This document shows positions 8,305 to 17,450 of a DNA stretch of 53,124 nt, piece by piece. Below the pieces are notes generated by a model. That model was not told the origin of the DNA. It saw only the letters and a program-made list of their open reading frames with translations, and ran no database searches. Every line of letters begins with the position of its first letter. Position 1 is the first letter of the stretch. Position numbers and translations under genes: made by a program. The stretch is from Chitinophagaceae bacterium (lineage in GTDB: Bacteria; Bacteroidota; Bacteroidia; Chitinophagales; Chitinophagaceae). The DNA is taken from NCBI GenBank assembly GCA_004322015.1, contig SCQT01000132.1, forward strand, positions 1 through 53,124. The letters are read 5' to 3'.

Positions 8305-9822
8305 TCAGAATATATCCAAATCCCGTTCTTCCCCTTCGTCCCGCCCTCCGGGATCTAAATTCATGATCGTTCCCAACAGATCACCAAACTCCACATTCCC
8401 TTCCACAAACTTCTTGCTGATGAGTGAATAAGCAGCTAATCCGTGAAGCACAAATTCCATCAATAAGGAAGTTTCTTTATTGCCGGATTTAGGAAAATAA
8501 GCTTTTACAATATCCCTCAATCCCTCCGCTTTGCTTAATTGCTGATCCCACTGCTTTTCAGGCATATCCTGGACCAGATTCAGCCTGTTTCCTTTTTCAA
8601 ACCATTGAATTGTCTTACGGTAGGGATTACCGCCGTTTTCCTGTTTTTTCTTTTTAAACAAATCAGGATTAGGGAAATACAGAGCAAACTGTGTGCGTAT
8701 GGCTTTATCCAATAAATTCAAAGCCACTTGCTGCGGACCTTCCTGTTCCCCTTCATATACTAACTCTATTTTTCCTGTAATGGCAGGAATGATACCTGCC
8801 AAATCAGAAACGCGCACTTGTGTTTGCTTTTCTTTGTTTAAAATAATTCTTCTTTCCGCGGCGCTCACTGCATTTTCATAAGCTGTAATAGTCATTCGCG
8901 CAGATACCCCGCTTTTCTTATCTACGAATTCGCTGCCGCGTGCTTCAAATGCTACCTGTTCTATTAATCTTTTAATCAAATCTGGTACTTCTATCTTTTT
9001 CGTTTGTTCAGGTAATACCTGCGCTTCCTGGGCAGTAATGGCTAAAGCAGTTTCTATATCTTTCGGATAATGTGTAATGATCTGGCTTTGAATACGGTCT
9101 TTCAAAGGAGTCACGATGGCGCCTCTGTTTGTATAATCTTCGGGATTGGCGGTAAATACAAATAAAATATCTAACGGTAATCTTAGTTTAAATCCCCGTA
9201 TCTGAATATCGCCTTCCTGTAGAATATTAAATAACGCTACCTGAATACGGGCCTGCAGATCAGGCAGTTCATTGATCACAAAAACACTTCTGTTAGAACG
9301 GGGCACGATGCCGTAATGAATCACTTCTTCATCCGAAAAGCTGAGATGCAAATTGGCAGCTTTTATCGGATCAATATCTCCGATCAGATCGGCTACTGTG
9401 ACATCCGGAGTAGCTAATTTTTCTCCATACCGTTCACTGCGGTGCAACCATGTAACAGGGGTATTGTCACCGCGTTCTTCAATAAGCTTTTTTGCAAATC
9501 CGGAGACCGGACTTAACGGATCATCATTGATTTCCGAACCGGCCACTATGGGAATATATTCGTCCAGTAAATCAGTCATTTGCCGTGCCATCCTCGTCTT
9601 GGCCTGCCCTCTTAACCCCAAAAAAAGGATATTGTGTCGCGAAAGCAAGGCTCGCTCTGTATCCGGTATCACGCTGTCTTCATAACCGATGATCCCGGGA
9701 AAGGGGGGTTCTTTCTTCTCTAACATGCTGATCAGGTTCTCCCTGACCTCGTCTTTTATACTTTTAGATATATATCCTGATTTTTTCAATTCGCCCAGGG
9801 TAGCAGGTTTGTTTTTATTCAT
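8305..9822 (-). CDS. AAA+ ATPase, magnesium-chelatase subunit I-like, paired with VWA protein
   Basis: A 505-residue ATPase of the ChlI/MoxR-like group. It probably remodels a protein target together with the upstream VWA protein; no chlorophyll genes are present, so a chelatase role is unlikely. The Walker A loop is GLRGQAKT (69-76) with Ala where Gly is usual. The Walker B strand reads FVINE (181-185), with Asn in place of the usual Asp; TANPEDY and a LKDRI arginine-finger region follow. The ATG at 9822 (MNKNKP...) is preferred; an in-frame ATG at 9849 would add nine residues. The gap to the VWA gene is 36 bp. Confidence 0.85.
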   Translation of the reverse strand: MNKNKPATLGELKKSGYISKSIKDEVRENLISMLEKKEPPFPGIIGYEDSVIPDTERALLSRHNILFLGLRGQAKTRMARQMTDLLDEYIPIVAGSEINDDPLSPVSGFAKKLIEERGDNTPVTWLHRSERYGEKLATPDVTVADLIGDIDPIKAANLHLSFSDEEVIHYGIVPRSNRSVFVINELPDLQARIQVALFNILQEGDIQIRGFKLRLPLDILFVFTANPEDYTNRGAIVTPLKDRIQSQIITHYPKDIETALAITAQEAQVLPEQTKKIEVPDLIKRLIEQVAFEARGSEFVDKKSGVSARMTITAYENAVSAAERRIILNKEKQTQVRVSDLAGIIPAITGKIELVYEGEQEGPQQVALNLLDKAIRTQFALYFPNPDLFKKKKQENGGNPYRKTIQWFEKGNRLNLVQDMPEKQWDQQLSKAEGLRDIVKAYFPKSGNKETSLLMEFVLHGLAAYSLISKKFVEGNVEFGDLLGTIMNLDPGGRDEGEERDLDIF

Positions 9823-9858
9823 TGTTTTGTTAAATGGAGTGGTCCACATATCTTTTTC

Positions 9859-10956
9859 TTAGCGTAAATATTTTCTTTTATTCCTTTCAAAATCGTAAAA
9901 TACAAATTGTCCTAAAGCATCCAGGGAGGAAAAGAAGGCTTTCCCCTGATTCGTTTCCGTAAACTCCTTTACAAAATGTTGCAGCCATGGGTCGGTGGCC
10001 ACCATAAAAGTGGTGATTGGAATTTTCAGCTTACGGCACTGTGCAGCCAGATTTAACGTCCTCGTCAATATTTTCCTGTCTAATCCGAAAGCATTCTTAT
10101 AATATTTTCTTCCTATTTTCAGACAGGTAGGTTTACCATCTGTGATCATAAATATCTGCTTATTCGGATTTTTTCTTCTTCGTAATAAAGTCATGGCTAA
10201 TTCCAAACCTGCCACAGTATTTGTGTGAAACGGTCCCACCTGCAAATACGGAAGATCTTTGATCTCTATAGGCCAGGCGTCATTGCCGAAGGCAATCACA
10301 TCCAGGGTATCTTTCGGATATTTGGTAAGTATCAGTTCGCTGAGCGCCATCGCTACTTTCTTCGCCGGGGTGATACGGTCTTCTCCGTATAAAATCATGG
10401 AATGAGAAACATCTATCATCAATACAGTAGAAGTTTGTGATTTGAAATCCGTTTCCGTGATCTCCAGGTCATCCTGCGCCAATTGAAAACTTTGGAGCCC
10501 GTGATTAATCTGCGCATTACGAATGGAATTGGTAAAGTCAATTTGTTCAATCGTATCACCAAAACGGTAGGGACGCGTATCCGCATTAGGCTCATCACCC
10601 TGTCCTGAAACATAGGTGGGATGATTACCGGTTCTTGATTTTTTTAATTTACCGAAAATTTCCTCCAGCGAACGCTTGCGGATACTTTGTTCCGTTTTGG
10701 GCGTAATATGAATTTGTCCGTTACCTGGATCCTCATCCAGATATCCTTTATCTTTCAGATCCTGGATAAAATCTCCGATTCCGTAATCTCCCTCATTCAG
10801 CTTATATTCCTTGTCTAATTCTGTCAGCCAGCGCAAAGCTTCCTCTACATCACCGCTGGTATAGGTCAGCAATTGCAGAAAAAGATTCAGCAACTGCTCA
10901 AAAGGCGTTTTTCCCGAAGCTTTCGGATCATATTTCGAAAATAAGAAACTTCGCAT
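9859..10956 (-). CDS. VWA domain protein, partner of the AAA+ ATPase
   Basis: A 365-residue cytoplasmic protein. The N-terminal half is alpha-helical and charged. A von Willebrand A domain begins around residue 175 with the metal-binding MIDAS motif DVSHS (182-186), followed by a MITDGKPT segment that carries the last metal ligand. Such VWA proteins act as adaptors for the AAA+ partner encoded next to them, as ChlD does for ChlI. The gene is first in the two-gene unit. It lacks a signal peptide and membrane segments, so it is not one of the Bacteroidetes BatA/BatB membrane VWA proteins. Confidence 0.85.
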   Translation of the reverse strand: MRSFLFSKYDPKASGKTPFEQLLNLFLQLLTYTSGDVEEALRWLTELDKEYKLNEGDYGIGDFIQDLKDKGYLDEDPGNGQIHITPKTEQSIRKRSLEEIFGKLKKSRTGNHPTYVSGQGDEPNADTRPYRFGDTIEQIDFTNSIRNAQINHGLQSFQLAQDDLEITETDFKSQTSTVLMIDVSHSMILYGEDRITPAKKVAMALSELILTKYPKDTLDVIAFGNDAWPIEIKDLPYLQVGPFHTNTVAGLELAMTLLRRRKNPNKQIFMITDGKPTCLKIGRKYYKNAFGLDRKILTRTLNLAAQCRKLKIPITTFMVATDPWLQHFVKEFTETNQGKAFFSSLDALGQFVFYDFERNKRKYLR

Positions 10957-11289
10957 AGCTGCAAGTTACTTTAATATCTTTAAAATTGAAAAATTGGTCA
11001 CTTTAGTAGAACAGTTAACGGCAAGAGATGTTTATTTCGTATCAACAGAAATTATTCAGGGTCTCCAAATACTATCAATTTCTTAATTCTGTCAGGAATT
11101 GTCTACCTGGATAATATTGTCTTAATTATATAACAATCCACAACATTAGTAGAAATTTGATTTCTTTAATTCCACTCATATTTTTCAGCAAAAAGAGGGA
11201 GACGATAAAAGTATGTAAATACAAAATGGGTATATAAATTATTATAATCGATTTTCATTTGACTTCCATAAAGTGACCTGCCTTTGCCG

Positions 11290-11319
11290 CCTGCCTGTCC
11301 GGTAGGCAGGGCAGGCAGG
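11290..11319. repeat. GC-rich palindromic repeat, CCTGCCT with two AGGCAGG arms
   Basis: CCTGCCT (11290-11296) can pair with AGGCAGG at 11304-11310 or with a second AGGCAGG at 11313-11319, giving two mutually exclusive 7-bp hairpins. It is a sharp GC island in AT-rich DNA, typical of dispersed intergenic palindromes. Confidence 0.7.
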
Positions 11320-11578
11320 TAAGGTTCAGGAGTAAGAGATTTGCTTTTCTGCTAAGATTTTGCTGACGTACGCTTCTCTCCATCACAGATCCAATATTAT
11401 TAAGTTCACATAAAAACAAATTTAAACATTTATATCCAATAGTGCCTTCAAGTATTGCTTAGTCAAATTATACGAAGTTAACGGACTCTCATCAAAGATA
11501 AAATGATTCAAGCATCTTCTCTTCTACTCTATCTCACCAAATATTCATCCATCATAAAGATATCTATTTATCCTATCA

Positions 11579-11620
11579 ATGACAACTCACAACTGACAAC
11601 AGGCGACCAACGACCTCAAA
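11579..11620. repeat. Heptanucleotide tandem array (CTGACAA-like), 6 units
   Basis: In-phase units ATGACAA, CTCACAA, CTGACAA, CAGGCGA, CCAACGA, CCTCAAA; the array ends 9 bases before the stop codon of the GT117 gene. Confidence 0.75.
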
Positions 11621-11629
11621 ACAAAAAAC

Positions 11630-14600
11630 TCATTCTCTCCCGCTGTCCTTCTCCAATTGATTCAGTTTCATCCTCATTTCCTTTACCTTCGCTGCCTCCG
11701 CGCCAAAAGTTCTTTTCCATTCTTCCAATTGCGCAATGATCATATTGGCAGATTGTGCATCCTGCTCCAGCATGGGACTTAAGAAACGGGGAGGTAAGGA
11801 ATTATAATAATCGCCCTGTTGCCGGCAATCGTGAATGATCTGATTGGCTATTTCATCTCCTTTAGTGCTGTCGCCGGCAATGTAATAAGCATACACTGTT
11901 TGCAGAGAACTGATATTATCATTATTCCCCGGAGAGGTAAATGCGTAGGGATAATTGCTCTGCAGGATATGTTGATTGCAATAATTCAATACCTGAACAG
12001 CGCTGTCTTTTCTGCCTTCTTCCGCTAAAGCTATTCCCAATTTAGCATACGCATTTCTGATTCCCATGAGCATACGGCGGTTAGGTTCGTCAAAATAAGT
12101 ACCTGGGATCTGCGCCCCGCCGAATTTGAATTTAGTCATCAGATTATCATACATAAAATCCACATTCACGTTGCCCGCACTCAGGATGGCATTGGCATTT
12201 TTGCCGCTCCTCACCGGTACCAGCCTGTAAGTTAAACCATCAGTTTCCAGGTAGCTTCCCAATCCTAATCTGGAAGCAGTCACCGGGCTTGTAAAATAAA
12301 CAGGCCGCTCCCATTTGCTGGCTGCGATAATATTCAATAACATCAGGATATTTTTATACAATACATCTTTAGGCATAGTGAAGGTCATATCGCCTGCAAT
12401 ATACCCTGTATCCGAAACCGGAACTAAATTATTCTTAATAGCCTGCTGTTTATTTACAGGTATGAACATGTTTTTAGTGGGATAATAATTCAAATCCGAA
12501 TTATTTCCTGAAAGCCTGTATTTGTCATTGCCCATGAAAGCCATCATATCATCTAAACTATAATATTGGGAATCAGCCGCGCCGGATTGCGGCGGCACAT
12601 ACGGAATATAATTACGTGTATCTCCCGCATATTTATCCGGCGACCAGCTCATGGGTACAGGCGGAGCCTGATTGATCCTGTAACGCAGGTTATTGATATA
12701 CCAATCCACTCCTAAGAGGCTCATATTCACCACACGCACATCAGGCCGGATTCCTTCCACCTCCTGCGCATACCAGAGCGGATAAGTATCATTATCCCCT
12801 TCTGTAAATAAGATAGCATGGGGCTTGCACGACTCCAAATAATCTGCGGCTATATCGCGCGCCAAAGTTTTTCGTGAACGGTCGTGGTCATCCCATTCCC
12901 TGAATCCCATGATGGCCGGAACCAATAATAAACAAATCAGAGATGCCGACACTGCGGCTATTTTCCCGGATGTTTTCTTTTGGATAAAATAATGTAGGGA
13001 CAATACACCTAATCCAATCCAGATGGCAAAAGCATAGAAAGAACCCACAAAAGCATAATCGCGTTCACGGGGTTGCGGCCCGCTCTGATTGAGATATAAT
13101 ACGATCGCCAATCCGGTGAAAAAGAATAAAAGGAATGTGACCATGAAATCTTTTTTACTTCTTCCCAGTTGAAAGAACAACCCCAGCAATCCGAGTATAA
13201 AAGGTAATCCGTAAAGCTTGTTATTTGCTTTATTATGCTTTAAGCTGTCCGGCATTTTACTTTGATCTCCCAAACGAAGGTTATCAATAAAATGAATGCC
13301 GGTTATCCAGTTCCCGTCGCGCACATCGCCATATCCCTGCACATCATTTTGTCTTCCGGAAAAATTCCACAAGAAATAACGTAAATACATCCATCCGGTC
13401 TGATAGGTTACCAGCCAGTTCAGGTTATCAAAAAAGGAAGGCTTTTCATTGGGCGACAATCCCAACCATTGTTCATAAAATCCTGACTGGCCGCGGTCAC
13501 CGCCATTATCCCAAACCCGCGGGAACAAGTGCATGTCTTCAGGATCATACACAGCCTTCATGGCATATCCCCTTATCACATATCTGCCGGTACTGTCATC
13601 GCTTTCATAATTAGGTGTGCCTTTGTCATAACGAATGGGTTTTGCCGTAAAATCCTGTCCGTGGAGCAAAGGCCAGTCACCATATTGACTTCGGTTCAGG
13701 TAATTATCCAACGCCATGGGATCATCCACATTTTGCATATTAATGGCAGGCATGGCATTCGCACGGATTAAGGTAGTAAAATAAGAAGAATATCCTATTA
13801 ACATGAAAAGAATGCATAGAATTCCAAGATGCAGAAAATGTCTTTTTTTCCGAAAGGAATACCTTAGTCCCATTATAATCAGTACGGCTATCAGTAATAA
13901 GAAAAAGTATGAACCCGAATTAAAAGGAAGATGCAATGCATTTACAAAAAACACATCAAAATAACCGGCTGCTTCCACTATATATTGGATCACTACCTTT
14001 TGCACTACCCCTGTAATAAGGCAGCCCAGCAGAAAGATCCATACAGCGCCCTTTATGGAAACTTTTTTCGATCTTCTGAAATAATAGAGCATGACCACCG
14101 CCGGTATCGTGAGGATGCAAAGCAGATGCACCCCAATTGCCAACCCTGTCATAAAAGCCATAAAAACGATCCAACGGTCTGCATGCGGCTGATCAGCCTG
14201 GTTTTCCCATTTCAGCATAGCCCAGAAAATAACTGCCGTAAAAAAAGAGGATAAAGCATATACTTCACCTTCTACCGCAGAAAACCAGAACGAATCGCTG
14301 AAAGTAAATGCCAGGGCGCCTGCCACGCCGGCCCCCATAATAACAATCAACTTCTCAGTGCTGACAGAAGCATCATCTTTTATCAATAGTTTTTTTGCAA
14401 AATGAGTAATAGTCCAGAATAAAAACAGGATAGTGAATCCACTGGCTAATGCAGACAGTAAATTCACATCTGATGCCGCAGTATGTGGTCCCCCACCGAA
14501 TAAAATAATGAAAAAACGATCTAAGAGCAGGACTAAGGGAGCGCCGGGGGCATGAGGAATCTGCAGCTTATAGGCAGCGGAAATAAATTCTCCGCAATCC

Positions 14601-14698
14601 CAAAAACTTGCAGTAGCTTCACGGGTTAAAATATAAACGGTACATGCAATAGCACAAACAATCCAGCCTGTAATATTATTCAGTTTCTTATAATTCAT
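11630..14698 (-). CDS. DUF2723 / GT117 family membrane glycosyltransferase
   Basis: A 1022-residue protein. The N-terminal half has about 12 membrane helices and the C-terminal half is soluble. The family signature lies in the first periplasmic loop: ASFWDCGEFISAAYKL, with the Asp and Glu expected to be catalytic, then HAPGAPL. DUF2723 includes the human TMEM260 O-mannosyltransferase, now GT117; Bacteroidota copies are thought to be lipid-linked sugar transferases, with acceptor unknown. The C-terminal part (FTEGDNDTYPLWYAQE onward) is typical of bacterial members. The ATG at 14698 is chosen because it opens the first helix; the in-frame start further upstream would overlap the divergent GT39 gene. 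Confidence 0.85.
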   Translation of the reverse strand: MNYKKLNNITGWIVCAIACTVYILTREATASFWDCGEFISAAYKLQIPHAPGAPLVLLLDRFFIILFGGGPHTAASDVNLLSALASGFTILFLFWTITHFAKKLLIKDDASVSTEKLIVIMGAGVAGALAFTFSDSFWFSAVEGEVYALSSFFTAVIFWAMLKWENQADQPHADRWIVFMAFMTGLAIGVHLLCILTIPAVVMLYYFRRSKKVSIKGAVWIFLLGCLITGVVQKVVIQYIVEAAGYFDVFFVNALHLPFNSGSYFFLLLIAVLIIMGLRYSFRKKRHFLHLGILCILFMLIGYSSYFTTLIRANAMPAINMQNVDDPMALDNYLNRSQYGDWPLLHGQDFTAKPIRYDKGTPNYESDDSTGRYVIRGYAMKAVYDPEDMHLFPRVWDNGGDRGQSGFYEQWLGLSPNEKPSFFDNLNWLVTYQTGWMYLRYFLWNFSGRQNDVQGYGDVRDGNWITGIHFIDNLRLGDQSKMPDSLKHNKANNKLYGLPFILGLLGLFFQLGRSKKDFMVTFLLFFFTGLAIVLYLNQSGPQPRERDYAFVGSFYAFAIWIGLGVLSLHYFIQKKTSGKIAAVSASLICLLLVPAIMGFREWDDHDRSRKTLARDIAADYLESCKPHAILFTEGDNDTYPLWYAQEVEGIRPDVRVVNMSLLGVDWYINNLRYRINQAPPVPMSWSPDKYAGDTRNYIPYVPPQSGAADSQYYSLDDMMAFMGNDKYRLSGNNSDLNYYPTKNMFIPVNKQQAIKNNLVPVSDTGYIAGDMTFTMPKDVLYKNILMLLNIIAASKWERPVYFTSPVTASRLGLGSYLETDGLTYRLVPVRSGKNANAILSAGNVNVDFMYDNLMTKFKFGGAQIPGTYFDEPNRRMLMGIRNAYAKLGIALAEEGRKDSAVQVLNYCNQHILQSNYPYAFTSPGNNDNISSLQTVYAYYIAGDSTKGDEIANQIIHDCRQQGDYYNSLPPRFLSPMLEQDAQSANMIIAQLEEWKRTFGAEAAKVKEMRMKLNQLEKDSGRE

Positions 14699-14721
14699 AG
14701 TAGCATTTTTTAAGGTTCGGG

Positions 14722-14729
14722 CAAAAATA
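14722..14729 (-). promoter_or_regulatory. -7 promoter element of the GT117 gene (TATTTTTG)
   Basis: On the minus strand TATTTTTG fits TAnnTTTG, 23 bases before the ATG at 14698, within the 64-bp divergent gap. Confidence 0.4.
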
Positions 14730-14762
14730 GACAAAGAAACCCAATAAAAACCACATTCCTCT

Positions 14763-16307
14763 ATGGCCGTATTTATTCGCAAAAATGGGCTGATTGTCTT
14801 AATGGCATTATTTATTTTAGCTCTCCATTTAATTTTGATCAATTCCGGCTGGGAACTTCACCGTGATGAATACTTATATCTGATGCAGGGCAATCACCTG
14901 GCCTGGGGATATCCTGCCGTACCGCCTACCATCGCTTTTCTTGGATTTATTTGTAAATTATTCGGGTATTCCGTTTTCATCATCAGGCTTATCCCAGCTT
15001 TATTCGGAGCCTTTACTGTATATATGATCGGCAGGATTGTCATTGAAATGAAAGGCGGATATTTCGCACAATTTCTTGCATGCCTGGCCTATTTTGTTAC
15101 GGGATTTTTACGTATGAACCTGTTGTTTCAGCCCAACTCAATGGATGTATTGTATTTCACGATTTGTGTATATTACACGGTCAGGTATATTCATACTTCC
15201 TCCGGCAAATACCTCCTCTACTGCGGTATATTGATTGGTTTGGGTTTATTGAATAAATATACCATGGCGCTTTTTCCTATCGGAATGCTAATTGGATTAT
15301 TACTTACGCCACACCGGAGATTATTTAAAGATAGAAATTTATATATTGCTTTATTGATTGCCTTTATCATCTTTTTACCAAATCTTTTATGGGAATATTT
15401 CCATCATTTTCCGATCTTAATTCAGGTGCATGCCCTGCAGGGAAATCAATTAAAGCATTCCGATGCAGCCAAATTTATCTTTGGCCAAATAGTGAATTGT
15501 TTTCCCTCTCTATTTGTCTGGATAGCGGGACTTATATTTTATTTATTTGCAAAAAGCGGTAAACCTTACAGGATGTTCGGATGGATTTACGTCACCACCA
15601 TTGTAGTTCTAATTTTCTCCAATGGCAAAGATTATTATGCGATGGGTACCTATCCCATGCTGATGGCGGGTGGAGGGATTTTTTTGGAAAGGCTAACGTA
15701 TAAGGTCATATTAAGATGGAGCTTATGTCCCATTATGATAGTAGCAATGCTGTGGCTGGCTATACCGGTATTATTCATTTGCATTCCTGTATTTTCTCCT
15801 GCAAAAATGGCAAGATATTGCATAAGATATAAATCAGCCGGCGTACTGCACTGGGAGGACGGTAAAGATCACTTGCTGCCGCAGGATTTTGCCGATATGC
15901 TGGGGTGGAAGGAAATGACTAATAAAGTAGTTTCTGCCTATATTTCTTTGGATTCTGGTCAAAAAGCCAAGACTATTATATTTTGCGACAATTATGGAGA
16001 GGCTGCCGCCGTTTCCATTTACGGAAGAAAAGATCATTTGCCGCAGGTACAATCAAAAGAAGGAGGTTTCATTTTATGGAATCCCATGCACCAGCAATTT
16101 GATAATCTAATTTTAGTTACTGATGATACCTCTGATATTCACAATCCTCTGCTCACTGAAAACTTTAAGCAGGTAACAGAAGTAGGTGCTGTTACTGATA
16201 CTTTCGCCCGTGAACAGGGAACGATGATCCTGCTTTGTCAAGGAGCCAGTGAGGCAGTAATTGATTTTATTAATAAAAGGCAGGCAGAACTGAGGAGCAA
16301 ATATTAA
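14763..16307 (+). CDS. GT39-family membrane glycosyltransferase (ArnT/PMT-like)
   Basis: A 514-residue protein with 10-12 membrane helices in the first 350 residues and a soluble tail. The first loop carries LHRDEYLYL, whose Asp-Glu pair matches the catalytic acid motif of GT39 and ArnT enzymes. It should use a polyprenyl-phosphate-linked sugar on the periplasmic face; the acceptor could be lipid A or a protein. It is divergent from the GT117 gene with a 64-bp gap, so two different lipid-sugar-dependent transferases share one regulatory region. Confidence 0.82.
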   Translation: MAVFIRKNGLIVLMALFILALHLILINSGWELHRDEYLYLMQGNHLAWGYPAVPPTIAFLGFICKLFGYSVFIIRLIPALFGAFTVYMIGRIVIEMKGGYFAQFLACLAYFVTGFLRMNLLFQPNSMDVLYFTICVYYTVRYIHTSSGKYLLYCGILIGLGLLNKYTMALFPIGMLIGLLLTPHRRLFKDRNLYIALLIAFIIFLPNLLWEYFHHFPILIQVHALQGNQLKHSDAAKFIFGQIVNCFPSLFVWIAGLIFYLFAKSGKPYRMFGWIYVTTIVVLIFSNGKDYYAMGTYPMLMAGGGIFLERLTYKVILRWSLCPIMIVAMLWLAIPVLFICIPVFSPAKMARYCIRYKSAGVLHWEDGKDHLLPQDFADMLGWKEMTNKVVSAYISLDSGQKAKTIIFCDNYGEAAAVSIYGRKDHLPQVQSKEGGFILWNPMHQQFDNLILVTDDTSDIHNPLLTENFKQVTEVGAVTDTFAREQGTMILLCQGASEAVIDFINKRQAELRSKY

Positions 16308-16342
16308 GTTTCCGAAATCAAAAGGCTATAAGCATATTACAT

Positions 16343-16377
16343 AGTTGTCAATTGACGATTAACGGCTCACCCTTCAC
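16343..16377. repeat. Heptanucleotide array (NNTTNAC), 5 units
   Basis: In-phase units AGTTGTC, AATTGAC, GATTAAC, GGCTCAC, CCTTCAC between the convergent GT39 and patatin genes; weaker units continue towards the patatin stop codon. Confidence 0.65.
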
Positions 16378-16387
16378 GATTTCGCCA

Positions 16388-17422
16388 TCATTCATTCTCC
16401 AATATCTTCTGCACAATTTCATCCAACACAGCTTTGTTTTTATCTATAAACCACAAGCCAGCCTGTTTCAAATTATCTATGTTTTGAAGAGAAGCCAGAT
16501 CCATTTTAGGCAGAGCTTCTCTCAGCGAAGGTTCCAGCCGGTAGTAATCGGTCTGATCTTTAGGTTCTAATGTTTTATAAATCTGATTTAGCTGATAATC
16601 TACTGTTTCTGCATTTCCGGACATCAGGATGTCAATGATGGGCTGAAGCCATTTCAACTGCCCTGCATTTTTAAAGTCCTTATAATGGTAGGCTTCTTTT
16701 ACCGTTCCGGTTCCAATAGATATCAGCAGCATATCCTTTGCCGTGGGCAAATCAGGTTTTTCTCTATTTCTTAAAAGCTCAGAAAATTTCATTTTGCGGG
16801 CTTCTGCATAGGCGCACAACGCGGGGTTATTTGCAAAAACTCCACCGTCAATCATTGAAAAACTCTGTCCTGCCTGCGAATAAATCAAAGCAGGTTCAAA
16901 ATAAGTAGGGGCGGCAGAGGTTGCCCTGGCGATATCCCTTACTTTAAAATTATATAAAGGATCCTGTGCTTCCGCACTATTAAAAAAATGTGCATTCCTC
17001 GCGGTAATTTCATAAGATGTGATCAGACAGGGTTTTATAAAAGAATCCAGCACGGCATCTCCGAAAAAAGAGAGTAAATCCTGCTCTAATGCTTTGGCGC
17101 TATACTTCTCATCCAACAGTCCAAAACCTGAAGAAACTTTCTGCTTAAGGCTTCTATAGAATATTCCACTACCTTCTTTCAGGTAAAGATCTACTGCATC
17201 GCCGGCGCTATATTTAGCCATACCATCCTCGTTTCCCATCAAATAAGCACAGGCGAGAATACCCCCGGTGCTGGTTCCTGCAATAAAATCAAAATAGTCG
17301 CCGATCTTCCGGTGACTGTTTTCTTTTAATTGTAATTGCTTTTCAAGATAGCTTAAAATAACTCCGGGAATAATGCCCCTGATACCTCCGCCATCGAGAG
17401 AGAGAATCCTGATCTTTTTCAT
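16388..17422 (-). CDS. Patatin-like phospholipase
   Basis: A 344-residue serine lipid hydrolase of the CapV/patatin group. The oxyanion motif DGGGIRG is at 10-16, the nucleophile S51 is in GTSTG, and the catalytic Asp192 is in DGGVFANNP, completing the Ser-Asp dyad. No signal peptide is seen, so it should act in the cytoplasm or at the inner membrane. It lies 28 bp downstream of sucB and is probably part of the sucAB transcript, although its link to the TCA cycle is unclear. No cyclic-nucleotide synthase is adjacent, so a CBASS defence role is not supported. Confidence 0.88.
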   Translation of the reverse strand: MKKIRILSLDGGGIRGIIPGVILSYLEKQLQLKENSHRKIGDYFDFIAGTSTGGILACAYLMGNEDGMAKYSAGDAVDLYLKEGSGIFYRSLKQKVSSGFGLLDEKYSAKALEQDLLSFFGDAVLDSFIKPCLITSYEITARNAHFFNSAEAQDPLYNFKVRDIARATSAAPTYFEPALIYSQAGQSFSMIDGGVFANNPALCAYAEARKMKFSELLRNREKPDLPTAKDMLLISIGTGTVKEAYHYKDFKNAGQLKWLQPIIDILMSGNAETVDYQLNQIYKTLEPKDQTDYYRLEPSLREALPKMDLASLQNIDNLKQAGLWFIDKNKAVLDEIVQKILENE

Positions 17423-17450
17423 GGGTCTTTGTTTTAGAATTATAATCAGA

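Larger units (their letters stand above)
10957..11629. other. Long intergenic region without a recognisable gene
   Basis: About 670 bp, AT-rich, between the VWA gene start and the GT117 gene stop. Open frames in all directions are short and without family motifs. It holds the GC-rich palindrome at 11290-11319 and a heptamer array at 11579-11620. A 48-codon open stretch near 10980-11130 has no start codon or recognisable product. Confidence 0.6.

Noticed and set aside
8305-10956. Magnesium chelatase for chlorophyll synthesis
   Set aside because: No BchH-like subunit or other pigment genes; AAA+/VWA pairs of this type occur widely in non-photosynthetic bacteria.
10980-11130. Possible remnant gene in the long intergenic gap
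   Set aside because: A 48-codon open stretch without a start codon and without similarity I can recognise.
11503-11739. Plus-strand open frame overlapping the GT117 gene end
   Set aside because: Overlaps the real gene and the heptamer array, low complexity, no recognisable domain.
14699-14842. Upstream start for the GT117 gene
   Set aside because: It would overlap the coding start of the divergent GT39 gene and add residues not expected before the first membrane helix.
16388-17422. Patatin as CBASS effector (CapV)
   Set aside because: No CD-NTase or ancillary CBASS gene is nearby; the neighbours are TCA-cycle genes.
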